Made by a program: the position numbers and the translations under genes. From an uncultured Lachnospiraceae bacterium (lineage in GTDB: Bacteria > Bacillota > Clostridia > Lachnospirales > Lachnospiraceae): a stretch of DNA of 8,305 bases. Position 1 is the first letter of the stretch, and the number at the start of each line of letters is the position of its first letter. The stretch lies in assembly GCA_947628025.1 (NCBI GenBank), contig CANQYH010000137.1:1-8305 (forward strand). Direction: 5' to 3'. This document shows, one piece after another, positions 1 to 7,400 of this stretch. The notes below the pieces were generated by a model. It was given only the letters and a program-made list of their open reading frames with translations. It was not told the origin of the DNA and ran no database searches.

Positions 1-334
1 GCTGCTTCACGACGATGATCGCGAAAACGCCGCCCAGGCACGGGATCCACACCGGGATCTCCGGCGGCATGTTCAGCCCCAGGATCAGGCCGGTCACGAC
101 CGCGGACAGGTCCCCGATGGTCACGGGCTTATTGAGAAGCCGTTCGTATAAATATTCGCTGACCACGCAGCTTAATACCGTCAGGATCAGTACCAGCGCC
201 GCATGGACGCCGAACTGCCATACGCCGAATACAGCCGCCGGGATCATGGCGATGATCACGTCGCCCATCAGATTGGACGTGACCACATCGCTCCGCACAT
301 GGGGCGATGAAGAAACATTTAATAATTTGCTCAT
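1..334 (-). CDS. rnfD: RnfD, membrane subunit of the Rnf complex (N-terminal 111 residues, cut by window edge)
   Basis: RnfD is an integral-membrane, flavin-carrying subunit of the Rnf complex, which couples electron transfer from reduced ferredoxin to NAD+ with export of Na+ or H+. The visible protein starts MSKLLNVSSSPHVRS, the typical RnfD/NqrB-family opening in which S-S-P-H precedes the first membrane helix. Hydrophobic segments lie at about residues 22-39, 44-60, 76-89 and 95-110. The motif KPVTIGDLSAVVTG (69-82) is characteristic of the family. The covalent FMN attachment site lies further along and is outside the window. The ATG is set by an AGGAGG at 342-347, 7 bases upstream. It begins only 14 bases after the rnfC stop, so the two genes are co-transcribed and rnfD's ribosome binding site sits directly beside that stop. 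Incomplete only because the window ends. Confidence 0.93.
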   Translation of the reverse strand, partial: MSKLLNVSSSPHVRSDVVTSNLMGDVIIAMIPAAVFGVWQFGVHAALVLILTVLSCVVSEYLYERLLNKPVTIGDLSAVVTGLILGLNMPPEIPVWIPCLGGVFAIIVVKQ

Positions 335-348
335 ATCTACCCCTCCTC

Positions 349-1668
349 TTATTTTCTGCGCGCTGCGGCCACGGCTTTGCGCATCTCTTTGAACGACTGG
401 GTCAGCGGCTTCCGGGCCGGGCAAATGTATGAGCAGCAGCCGCACTCGCAGCACTCCATGCCGTTCAGCTTCACGAAAGCGTCCAGGTCATGGCGCAGCG
501 CGGTCTTATAGAGTTTCTGCGGCACCACATGTCCCGGACAGACCGACACACAGCGGCCGCAGCGGATGCAGGCCGTCGGCTCCATCTCCGCCACCGAGTC
601 GTGGCTCAAGCAGGTCAGAGAGGATGAGGTCTTCGCCACCGGGATCGTCAGGTCAAACAGCGCCTGTCCCATCATGGGGCCTCCGGAGATCACTTTCTCC
701 GGCTCGGTCTTAAAGCCGCCCGCCGCGTCGATCAGCTCCTGATAGCAGGTGCCCAGACGGACGCTGTAATTCTTCGGATGGGCGATCGCGTCTCCGGTCA
801 CGGTCACCGTCTTGGTCAGAAGCGGCGTGCCCTTGACCACCGCCATGTAAATCGCCGCCGCCGTGTCCACATTATCCACGATGCAGCCCACGTCCGCCGG
901 GAGCATCGAAGAATTGATCTTCCGCCCCGTCACCGCGTAGATCAGCGTACGCTCGCCGCCCTGCGGGTACTTGGTCTTCAGCGGACATACCTCGATGCGG
1001 GGCTCGCTTTTCACCAGCTCCGTCATCTTTTTAATGGCCTCCGGCTTATTGTTCTCGATGCCGATCACGCCTTTGGCCCCGTCAAACAGCTTCAGGATCA
1101 CTTTCAGGCCGCCGATCACTTTTTCCGGCTCCTCGATCATCCGGCGGTAGTCGCTGGTCAGATACGGCTCGCACTCCGCGCCGTTGATGATCACATAGTC
1201 GATCTTCTCCGGAGCTTTCGGGGAGAGCTTAACGTGGGTCGGGAAACCCGCGCCTCCCAGTCCCACGATCCCGGCCTCTTTCACCAGGTTCAGGATCTCC
1301 TCCTTAGTCAAGGTCTCCGGATCTCTCTCCTGCCCCAGCCCCTCGACCGGAGTATACTTCCCGTCGTTGGTCACGACGATCGAATCCACCATGGCGCCGC
1401 CGGCCGTCCTGCGCTTTTCAACGGTCTTCACCGTACCGGACACGGACGAAAGCACCGGAGCGGACACGAATCCGCCGGCCTCGGCGATCTTCTGCCCCAC
1501 CAGGACCTGATCTCCTTTTTTCACCAGGGCTTTCGCAGGCGCGCCGATATGCTGGGACAATGGGTACACCAGCTCCCCGACCGGCCAAAGCTCTTCGATC
1601 GGCTGATTTTCCGACAGCTCTTTCCCCTCGTACGGGTGAATGCCGCCAACAAATGTTGCCAATCCCAT
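349..1668 (-). CDS. rnfC: RnfC, NADH-side iron-sulfur/flavin subunit of the Rnf complex
   Basis: RnfC is the peripheral cytoplasmic subunit of the ion-translocating ferredoxin:NAD+ oxidoreductase; it is the proposed NAD(H) site and relays electrons through two [4Fe-4S] clusters. With the ATG at 1668 the product is 439 residues, the usual clostridial length. The N-terminus (ATFVGGIHP, 4-12) is the RnfC barrel-sandwich start. A Complex-I 51-kDa-like nucleotide/FMN domain follows, with GLGGAGFPTHVK (136-147) and NGAECEPYLTSDYR (162-175). Two cluster motifs close the protein: C367-x2-C370-x2-C373-x3-C377-P and C406-x2-C409-x2-C412-x3-C416-P, both intact. A TTG two codons upstream (1674) also keeps the frame open, but the ATG matches family N-termini better. 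The nearest SD-like sequence (GAGGGG) is about 12 bases from the ATG, so initiation may be modest. It is the first gene of the operon, followed directly by rnfD. Confidence 0.96.
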   Translation of the reverse strand: MGLATFVGGIHPYEGKELSENQPIEELWPVGELVYPLSQHIGAPAKALVKKGDQVLVGQKIAEAGGFVSAPVLSSVSGTVKTVEKRRTAGGAMVDSIVVTNDGKYTPVEGLGQERDPETLTKEEILNLVKEAGIVGLGGAGFPTHVKLSPKAPEKIDYVIINGAECEPYLTSDYRRMIEEPEKVIGGLKVILKLFDGAKGVIGIENNKPEAIKKMTELVKSEPRIEVCPLKTKYPQGGERTLIYAVTGRKINSSMLPADVGCIVDNVDTAAAIYMAVVKGTPLLTKTVTVTGDAIAHPKNYSVRLGTCYQELIDAAGGFKTEPEKVISGGPMMGQALFDLTIPVAKTSSSLTCLSHDSVAEMEPTACIRCGRCVSVCPGHVVPQKLYKTALRHDLDAFVKLNGMECCECGCCSYICPARKPLTQSFKEMRKAVAAARRK

Positions 1669-1697
1669 TCTCAACCTACCCCTCTTTCTTTGATTTT

Positions 1698-1732
1698 CGC
1701 GGCGCCCCGGCCTTTTTAAAGGGGAAACCGCG
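1698..1732 (-). promoter_or_regulatory. stem-loop in the rnfC leader
   Basis: The arms CGCGG (1698-1702) and CCGCG (1728-1732) are complementary, and inside them CCCC (1705-1708) can pair with GGGG (1721-1724). The hairpin lies 30-64 bases upstream of the rnfC ATG, between the candidate promoter and the start codon. On the minus strand no U-run follows, so it is not a classic terminator. It could stabilise the mRNA end or be chance in a GC-rich patch. No ligand-binding motif was recognised. Confidence 0.3.
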
Positions 1733-1784
1733 GAATTTTGTATAAATATACTGCAGAAACTGACAAAAATACTGCCTTACGACT

Positions 1785-1813
1785 AATATAACATAAAATA
1801 TGTATTCCGGCAA
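1785..1813 (-). promoter_or_regulatory. candidate sigma-A promoter for the rnf operon
   Basis: Read on the minus strand, TTGCCG (-35, 1808-1813) is separated by exactly 17 bases from TATATT (-10, 1785-1790), giving a leader of roughly 110 bases to rnfC. The whole patch 1735-1860 is AT-rich, unlike the genes on either side. A second, weaker candidate is TTGTCA (1761-1766), 16 bases, TATACA (1739-1744). A short inverted repeat ATACA-TAT-TGTAT (1826-1838) lies just upstream of the first -35 and could be a regulator site. The choice between the two promoters is not settled by sequence. Confidence 0.5.
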
Positions 1814-1864
1814 TTACAAAAACAAATACATATTGTATACATGATTTTCTATACCTTTGGGAAT

Positions 1865-1916
1865 GCGGCAATCGTTTTCCGCCGCCAGGGACGAATGTAC
1901 GTTAAAAACGTCCCTG
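1865..1916 (-). other. two stem-loops after glgX, possible transcript end without a U-run
   Basis: Just past the glgX stop, CAGGGACG (1886-1893) and CGTCCCTG (1909-1916) form a perfect 8-bp stem with a 15-base loop. GCGGC (1865-1869) and GCCGC (1881-1885) form a second, adjacent 5-bp stem. Neither is followed by a run of U on the minus strand, and the plus strand also lacks one. They may act as a 3'-end stabiliser or a Rho-assisted end of the glgX transcript. Position and stem strength support a real RNA structure; the terminator function is inference. Confidence 0.4.
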
Positions 1917-1929
1917 CCCGGATCATTTC

Positions 1930-4077
1930 TCAGCCGTAGCGGCCGCGCTTCCCGATAAAGACGGCCACGGACCGGGGCCGCATGATAAAATTCCCGACCA
2001 CATGGACCGCCTGGCGCTCGTCATAGCAGTACTGTCCGTTTCCGTTCCCGGACGTATTGACGCAGAGGTACCATTTGATCCGGCTGTGAGTATTGGGAAG
2101 CGTGATCGACACATTCTCCCAATAGGTATTGACCGCCAGATAGACCAGATCGTCCTTTCCCGTCTCCTTATCATAGCCCGCGAAGCTGATGCCGAACGTC
2201 CGCGTGTCCGGCGGCAGGTCCGTGATCTCCGCCGCCACGTCGTGCGCGTGCATCGGCGGCATCCCGCAGATGGCGTCCGGCAGCTTCTTGCGGATGACCG
2301 GGTGCCGCTTACGGAACGCGATCATGTATTTCACGAACTCGAACAGCTCCCTGTTCTTCTCCAGATAGCTCCAGTCCAGCCAGGAGATCTCGTTGTCCTG
2401 GCAGTACGCGTTGTTGTTGCCGAACTGGGTATTGCCGAACTCGTCGCCCGCCAGAAACATCGGCGTGCCGCGGCTGCACATCAGGACAGCGAACGCGTTG
2501 CGGATCATCCGGTAGCGCAGGCTGAGTACCTGGGGATCGTCCGTCTCTCCCTCCGCGCCGCAGTTCCAGCTCCGGTTGTCGCCCGCGCCGTCCGTATTGT
2601 TCCAGCCGTTGGCCTCGTTGTGCTTCTCGTTGTAGGAATAGAGATCGTACATGGTGAAGCCGTCGTGGCAGGTCAGGAAATTGACGCAGGAATTGTAGCC
2701 GGCGTAATTGTCGTTCCCGTCGGAATAAAAACCTCCGTACATGTCGCCGGAGCCGCAGATGCTCCAGGCCGCCTCCCAGCTGTGCCAGTTCTCACCCTTT
2801 AAGAATCCGCGGACCGTGTCCCGGTAACGGCCGTTCCACTCGGCCCAGCGCTTGCTGGCAGGGAATTTGCCCACCTGATAGAGTCCGCCCGCGTCCCAGG
2901 CCTCGGCGATCAGCTTCACATTGCCCAGCACCGGATCATAGGCCAGAGCCTCCAGAAGCGGCGGCTCATTTAAGGGGGAACCGTCCTCGTTGCGCCCCAG
3001 GATGCTGGCCAGGTCGAACCGGAACCCGTCCACCCGGTAGCTGATGGTCCAGTACCGCAGGCAGTCCAGGATCAGGCGGCGGACCACCGGCTGGTTGCAG
3101 TTTAAGGTATTGCCGCAGCCGCTGAAATTGTAGTAATAGCCCTCCGGCGTCAGCATGTAGTAGATCTTATTGTCGATGCCCTTGAAACAGAATGTGGAAC
3201 CGCTCTCATTGCCCTCGGCGGTGTGATTGAACACCACGTCCAGTATGACCTCGATCCCGTTGTCATGGAGCTCCTTGATCAGCATCTTCAGCTCGGTCCC
3301 CTCCCGGTGGTGCTCGCGGGTCGAGGCGTAGCTGGTATTGGGCGCGAAAAAGCACACAGGATTGTAGCCCCAGTATTCCAGCAGGCGCCTGCCGTCCGCC
3401 TGACGGGCATTGACCGTCTCGTCGAACTCAAAGATCGGCATCAGCTCCACCGCGTTGACGCCCAGCTCCTTTAGATAAGGAATCTTCTCGATCAGCCCGG
3501 CAAACGTCCCCCTGTGGCGGACGCCGGAGGACTCGTGCATCGTAAAACCGCGCACATGGAGCTCGTAAATGATCAGCTCGCTCATTTTTTTCGTAGACTG
3601 GGGCATGTCGCCCCACTCGAATGTATCGCGAACCACCCTGGCATGATAACCGGTCCCGGTTTCTCTCACGCCCCAGAGACCCTGGCCGGTGACCGCCTTG
3701 GCGTAAGGATCCAGCAGGATCTTGCTTTTATCGAAGCGGTGGCCTTTCGCCGGGTCCCAGGGACCGTCGACCCGGTACGCATACTCAAATTCATCGTGCT
3801 TCAGCCCGAAGACCAGCATGGAATAAACGTTGCCGATCTTATATTTTTCCGGAAACGGCAGGACGGCGAACGGCTCGCTCTCGCCCCTGCGGAACAAAAG
3901 CAGCTCCACACAGGTTCCCTGGACCGTGTAAAAAGTAAAATTAACGCCGACGGCCAGCGACGTGGCGCCGTTCATATCATAAAAACCGGGACGCACCGGA
4001 TACCCGGCGATGATGTCCATAGGCCGGATGGACACGGAATAGTCCATCTGTTCATAGCGGTGGGGGGATGATTCCAT
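1930..4077 (-). CDS. glgX: glycogen/starch debranching enzyme, isoamylase/GlgX type (GH13)
   Basis: This enzyme hydrolyses alpha-1,6 branch points of glycogen or limit dextrins in the cytoplasm, releasing linear glucans. No signal peptide is seen in the 715-residue product. Residues about 24-110 match a CBM48/isoamylase N-terminal domain (opening GYPVRPGFYD). The GH13 barrel follows with all four conserved regions: DVVFNH (280-285), DGFRFD (350-355, nucleophile D355), LIAEAWD (389-395, acid/base E392) and LTCHDG (468-473, D472). YELHVRGFT (171-179) and the KHNEANG stretch (485-491) with DNR (500-502) are typical of the isoamylase/GlgX branch rather than of alpha-amylase. A C-terminal beta-domain runs from about 610. 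The ATG has AGGAGG at 4088-4093 with a long 10-base spacing, and an in-frame TAA just upstream excludes an earlier start. The gene has its own promoter (4152-4180) and an upstream terminator, so it is probably monocistronic. GlgX and isoamylase (TreX-like) specificity cannot be told apart here. Confidence 0.93.
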   Translation of the reverse strand: MESSPHRYEQMDYSVSIRPMDIIAGYPVRPGFYDMNGATSLAVGVNFTFYTVQGTCVELLLFRRGESEPFAVLPFPEKYKIGNVYSMLVFGLKHDEFEYAYRVDGPWDPAKGHRFDKSKILLDPYAKAVTGQGLWGVRETGTGYHARVVRDTFEWGDMPQSTKKMSELIIYELHVRGFTMHESSGVRHRGTFAGLIEKIPYLKELGVNAVELMPIFEFDETVNARQADGRRLLEYWGYNPVCFFAPNTSYASTREHHREGTELKMLIKELHDNGIEVILDVVFNHTAEGNESGSTFCFKGIDNKIYYMLTPEGYYYNFSGCGNTLNCNQPVVRRLILDCLRYWTISYRVDGFRFDLASILGRNEDGSPLNEPPLLEALAYDPVLGNVKLIAEAWDAGGLYQVGKFPASKRWAEWNGRYRDTVRGFLKGENWHSWEAAWSICGSGDMYGGFYSDGNDNYAGYNSCVNFLTCHDGFTMYDLYSYNEKHNEANGWNNTDGAGDNRSWNCGAEGETDDPQVLSLRYRMIRNAFAVLMCSRGTPMFLAGDEFGNTQFGNNNAYCQDNEISWLDWSYLEKNRELFEFVKYMIAFRKRHPVIRKKLPDAICGMPPMHAHDVAAEITDLPPDTRTFGISFAGYDKETGKDDLVYLAVNTYWENVSITLPNTHSRIKWYLCVNTSGNGNGQYCYDERQAVHVVGNFIMRPRSVAVFIGKRGRYG

Positions 4078-4151
4078 ATATTATAAGCCTCCTCGGTGCG
4101 GTATTCTCATCCGTCTGTCCGGGACAATGCAAAATCCCGCCGACAGGCTCT

Positions 4152-4180
4152 ATTATATTATGCGGCATAGCGTACGTCAA
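4152..4180 (-). promoter_or_regulatory. sigma-A promoter for glgX
   Basis: On the minus strand TTGACG (4175-4180), a 17-base spacer and a perfect TATAAT (4152-4157) form a near-consensus housekeeping promoter. Transcription would start near 4145, giving a leader of about 68 bases before the glgX ATG. It lies directly downstream of the terminator at 4243-4290, so glgX is insulated from the surface-protein gene. Confidence 0.85.
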
Positions 4181-4181
4181 A

Positions 4182-4197
4182 TGGTATTTTTATACCA
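4182..4197. promoter_or_regulatory. inverted repeat abutting the glgX -35 box
   Basis: TGGTAT (4182-4187), TTTT, ATACCA (4192-4197) is a perfect 6-bp inverted repeat one base upstream of the glgX -35 hexamer. Its position suits an activator or repressor half-site pair, or an AT-rich upstream promoter element. It resembles no operator recognised with confidence. The short arms in AT-rich DNA mean chance remains possible. Confidence 0.35.
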
Positions 4198-4242
4198 AAT
4201 TGCGGGGAGTACGGAATGAACGGGAAATCCGTTTATGCGCTC

Positions 4243-4290
4243 AAAAAAAGAAGCGGCCATCCGCCGTTTTTCAGGCCGGACAGCCGCTTC
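4243..4290 (-). terminator. rho-independent terminator after the surface-protein gene
   Basis: Read on the minus strand, GAAGCGGC (4283-4290) pairs perfectly with GCCGCTTC (4250-4257). A second inner stem (TCCGGCC with GGCGGA, one bulge) closes a loop containing AAAAA. A run of seven U follows (4243-4249). It ends transcription from the surface-protein gene about 200 bases after its stop and just before the glgX promoter. Confidence 0.9.
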
Positions 4291-4295
4291 CCATT

Positions 4296-4340
4296 CGTTT
4301 TTATTCTCTGCGTTTTTATCCTCTGCGTTTTTATTCTCTG
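4296..4340 (-). repeat. three tandem copies of a 15-bp unit
   Basis: Positions 4296-4310, 4311-4325 and 4326-4340 are three head-to-tail copies of CGTTTTTATTCTCTG (plus strand). The middle copy differs by one base (T to C). They sit between the surface-protein stop and its terminator. The unit length is a multiple of three and it is open in one minus-strand frame (units ENKNA, EDKNA, ENKNE) inside a 57-codon ORF at 4177-4350. It may be slippage in a 3' untranslated region. Confidence 0.9.
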
Positions 4341-4485
4341 TGACGAACATCCGCCTCCTGCTTCGCTGACCGTACTCCGCTCACGGTTCCTGCCGAATGA
4401 ACGCTTTGTGACGCGCTACTGTTTCCAGATTACAACCATCCCGCAATTTCCGCAGGTTCATCTCAGGTGAAAACTCGCCGCCAAT

Positions 4486-7400
4486 TTACTGCCTCCAGAC
4501 TCCGTCCTGACCGACATAGCACCCGTCGGGCGTGTACGCGTTCGTCAGCATCGCTCCGTCCGCTCCCAGGTAGTACCACGATCCGCTGCCCGGATCCTGC
4601 AGCCACTGGTCTTTCAGCATATAGCCGTCGGCCCCCATATAGTACCAGAGGAACGTTTTGGGATCCTGGTACCAATGGTTTTTCATGAATGTGCCGTCGC
4701 CGTAGCCGATCCACCAGCCCCTGCTGTCGCTCTTCCAGATTCCGGAATCTTCCGTCACAGGGCAAGTCATCGCCTCCCCGAACATCCCCGCTTTCCGCTC
4801 CGCGTATCCGGCCGCCGGAGACAACTCGTCCAGCTTTTCCAGTTCGCCCGCCAGGAAATCGACTTTCTGCGCCCGATCCGACCGGTTATACGCCCCGCTC
4901 TCGTAATACTGCTTCATATTCTCATACTGCACCACAGTCAGGGAACGGGCCAGCTCAAACAGGTTCACGTACCGCTCGACCTCCTCCGCGGTCACGTTCC
5001 CGTCCTGCAGCGCCTGCCCCGCCCTGCGCAGGGCCGTGATCGCGTTGGTCCGCAGCCATACGCTGTCCACGATCTTGTCCGCCGCGGAGACGGAATCCAG
5101 TTTCCCTAACGTCATGTCCATCAGACTCTGGGCGGTCCCGAAGCCGGTGCCCGCCAGCTTGTCCGCCAGTTTCAGCGCCATTTCCGAAAGGGTCCCGTCT
5201 GACGGTACCGAGAACGAAAATCTCTCAATACCTGTCAAATACTCCTGCCATCCGTCAACTGTGCTCATGATTTCCATCCCAATGTCAAAAAGGCTGGCCG
5301 CGTTTTTCGTCTCATATTCATTCAGCAGTTCGTCGACCGCTTTCCGCATAGCGCTTCCCTCGGAGAACGCGGACCGGATCGCTTCCAGATAAGCAGTATT
5401 CTGCGCATAGTCAGTAAACAGCTGCTCCAGATCGCCGCCTATGGATATGGCGGAGCTGACCGTCCCCAGAACATTATTGACCAGCTCCGCGGAATTTTTC
5501 ACTTCATTGGCAGATATCAGCGACGTCCAGTCCGTCGTTTCCGGTTTTCTCCTGCCGCTCATTACATCCGACCAGTAATTTTCTATTTTACTCCCAAACG
5601 TATCTTTCAGGTATCCGGTCAGTTCGTCGCTGCCTTTCAGGATCCATTTTTCCGCCGTGCTGGCCTTGATCGTCGAAGCGTTGTCAAACCTTTCCTCCAG
5701 AATGTCTTTCAGCACCGCCTTGTTGGCCGCCGTATCATTCATATAGGCCTCGGTCACCGCGTCAATGTAATTGTTCGACTTGCCGGTCACCACGTCCCAC
5801 AGCCCCGCGGCCATCGCGCCGAACGCCTGCGTGAAGTTCGCAAACGAATGTCCTATCTTCGTCCACTCGTCCAAGTCATCCGCGAATGTCACCGCAAACC
5901 CATAGCTGGCCAGCGTGTCCGCCACATTCTGGCTCTTCCAGTAAGCGGTCAGCATGGCGGGGTCCATCTTCGCGCCGTCAGAATAGAACGCCCAGCCGCC
6001 GTTTTCGAAGCGGACCTCGATCTCGGAATCTGCGGCTGTGTGGCTGGGACTGCCGGAGTTGCTGAGACTACTGGAAGCGCTGTCAGAAAGGTCCGGTACT
6101 TCCAGGCCCCGCAGGACCGGATAGGGGTAGGAACCGCTTCCCATCTGCCATACGTTTTCGAAATCGAAGCCTGCGAAACTGGACTGCTGCTGCATGGCGG
6201 CGGGGGTGAGTTGGACGCAGGTGTCGGTGACGGTATCGTATTTCAATGCGCCCAGGCCGGGGAGATCGGAATTGGAGTAGTAACAGTTTTCCGGGTTGTT
6301 CTGGGATGGGTAACCGCCGGTGATGCCGCCGATATTCAGATATTCGGTTTGGTCTTTTGTTGTAGCCTGAGCTTCTGCTGTAGCTGATAGAGATCCAACG
6401 TTATAACAGTTACTGATTTTTCCAAGATAAGCATGGTCATCTATATTACCAAGTGTATACCCTCCCATTCCCACAATACCTCCTACTCCTATAGTTGCCG
6501 TCGCCCAACCTATCCAACCAGAATACTTCACCGTCTGCACAGCCCGGGCAGAGCCGATTATATCTCCAGCGTTATAACAGTTCAAGATATTATCTATGGA
6601 GACACCACCTAAAATCCCCCCTAAGTGGCACCCTGCAAATGCCCCTTGATAGCCACCCAATCCTTTCCTATCAACTACCACAATATTATACGCATCTCCA
6701 ATAATCGAACCATAGTTTGCACAAAACTGTATTTCATCGCCGCCTCCGATACTTGCCTCTCCCTCTATCCCTCCTATCTTAACTTCTCTAACTTCACATG
6801 CAGAATTAGGATTTCCTCTAAGCGTTCCTGTATTTATACAATAACTTATCTTGCACGAACCATACCCAACAATACCTCCCATAAGGAGACTTTTAGCTGT
6901 TGCAGTAATATTAGCCCCTGAGCAGCATCTGCTTATGTGCGTACCATAAGACTCATGCCCGATAAAACCACCCACTTCAACGATCATATTAGGGCATTGA
7001 ACATCTATCTCTCCATTACGCACCGTACAGTTTACTATATTATCGTAACCGTACACATGACTATTAAAATATCCTGTCAGCGTCCCCACACGCGCCCAGC
7101 CTTCATTTACATTATTACTAACTTCTATATTAACATTTGAAAATGTCAGATTTTTTATAAATCCCTTATCAATCCCGCCAAATAATCCAACATACAAGTA
7201 CGAAATATTTTTATTATTCGAAGTAATATTAGAAGTGATACTAATAGTAAGATTTTTTATCTCATGACCATTCCCATCCAAGGAACCACTAAACATCTTC
7301 TCCCCATATTTCCCCCCAATCGGCTCCCAGTTGATCCCCGCCAGGTCGATATCATTCATCAGAATATAGTTCCCACTCATGTTGTTTTCAATATTCCGCA

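Noticed and set aside
778..1719. 313-codon plus-strand open frame opposite rnfC
   Set aside because: It mirrors the GC-rich codons of rnfC, whose product has intact family motifs. The plus-strand translation is His/Arg/Asp-rich low-information sequence with no RBS support.
2002..2802. 266-codon plus-strand open frame opposite glgX
   Set aside because: It is a shadow of the strongly supported GH13 gene, rich in Val, Ala, Arg and Asp, with no recognisable domain.
4296..4340. The tandem 15-bp units as a CRISPR array
   Set aside because: Units are contiguous with no spacers and too short for CRISPR repeats.
4375..4464. 26-codon minus-strand ORF between the surface-protein stop and the tandem repeat
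   Set aside because: Very short, with no RBS and no recognisable features.
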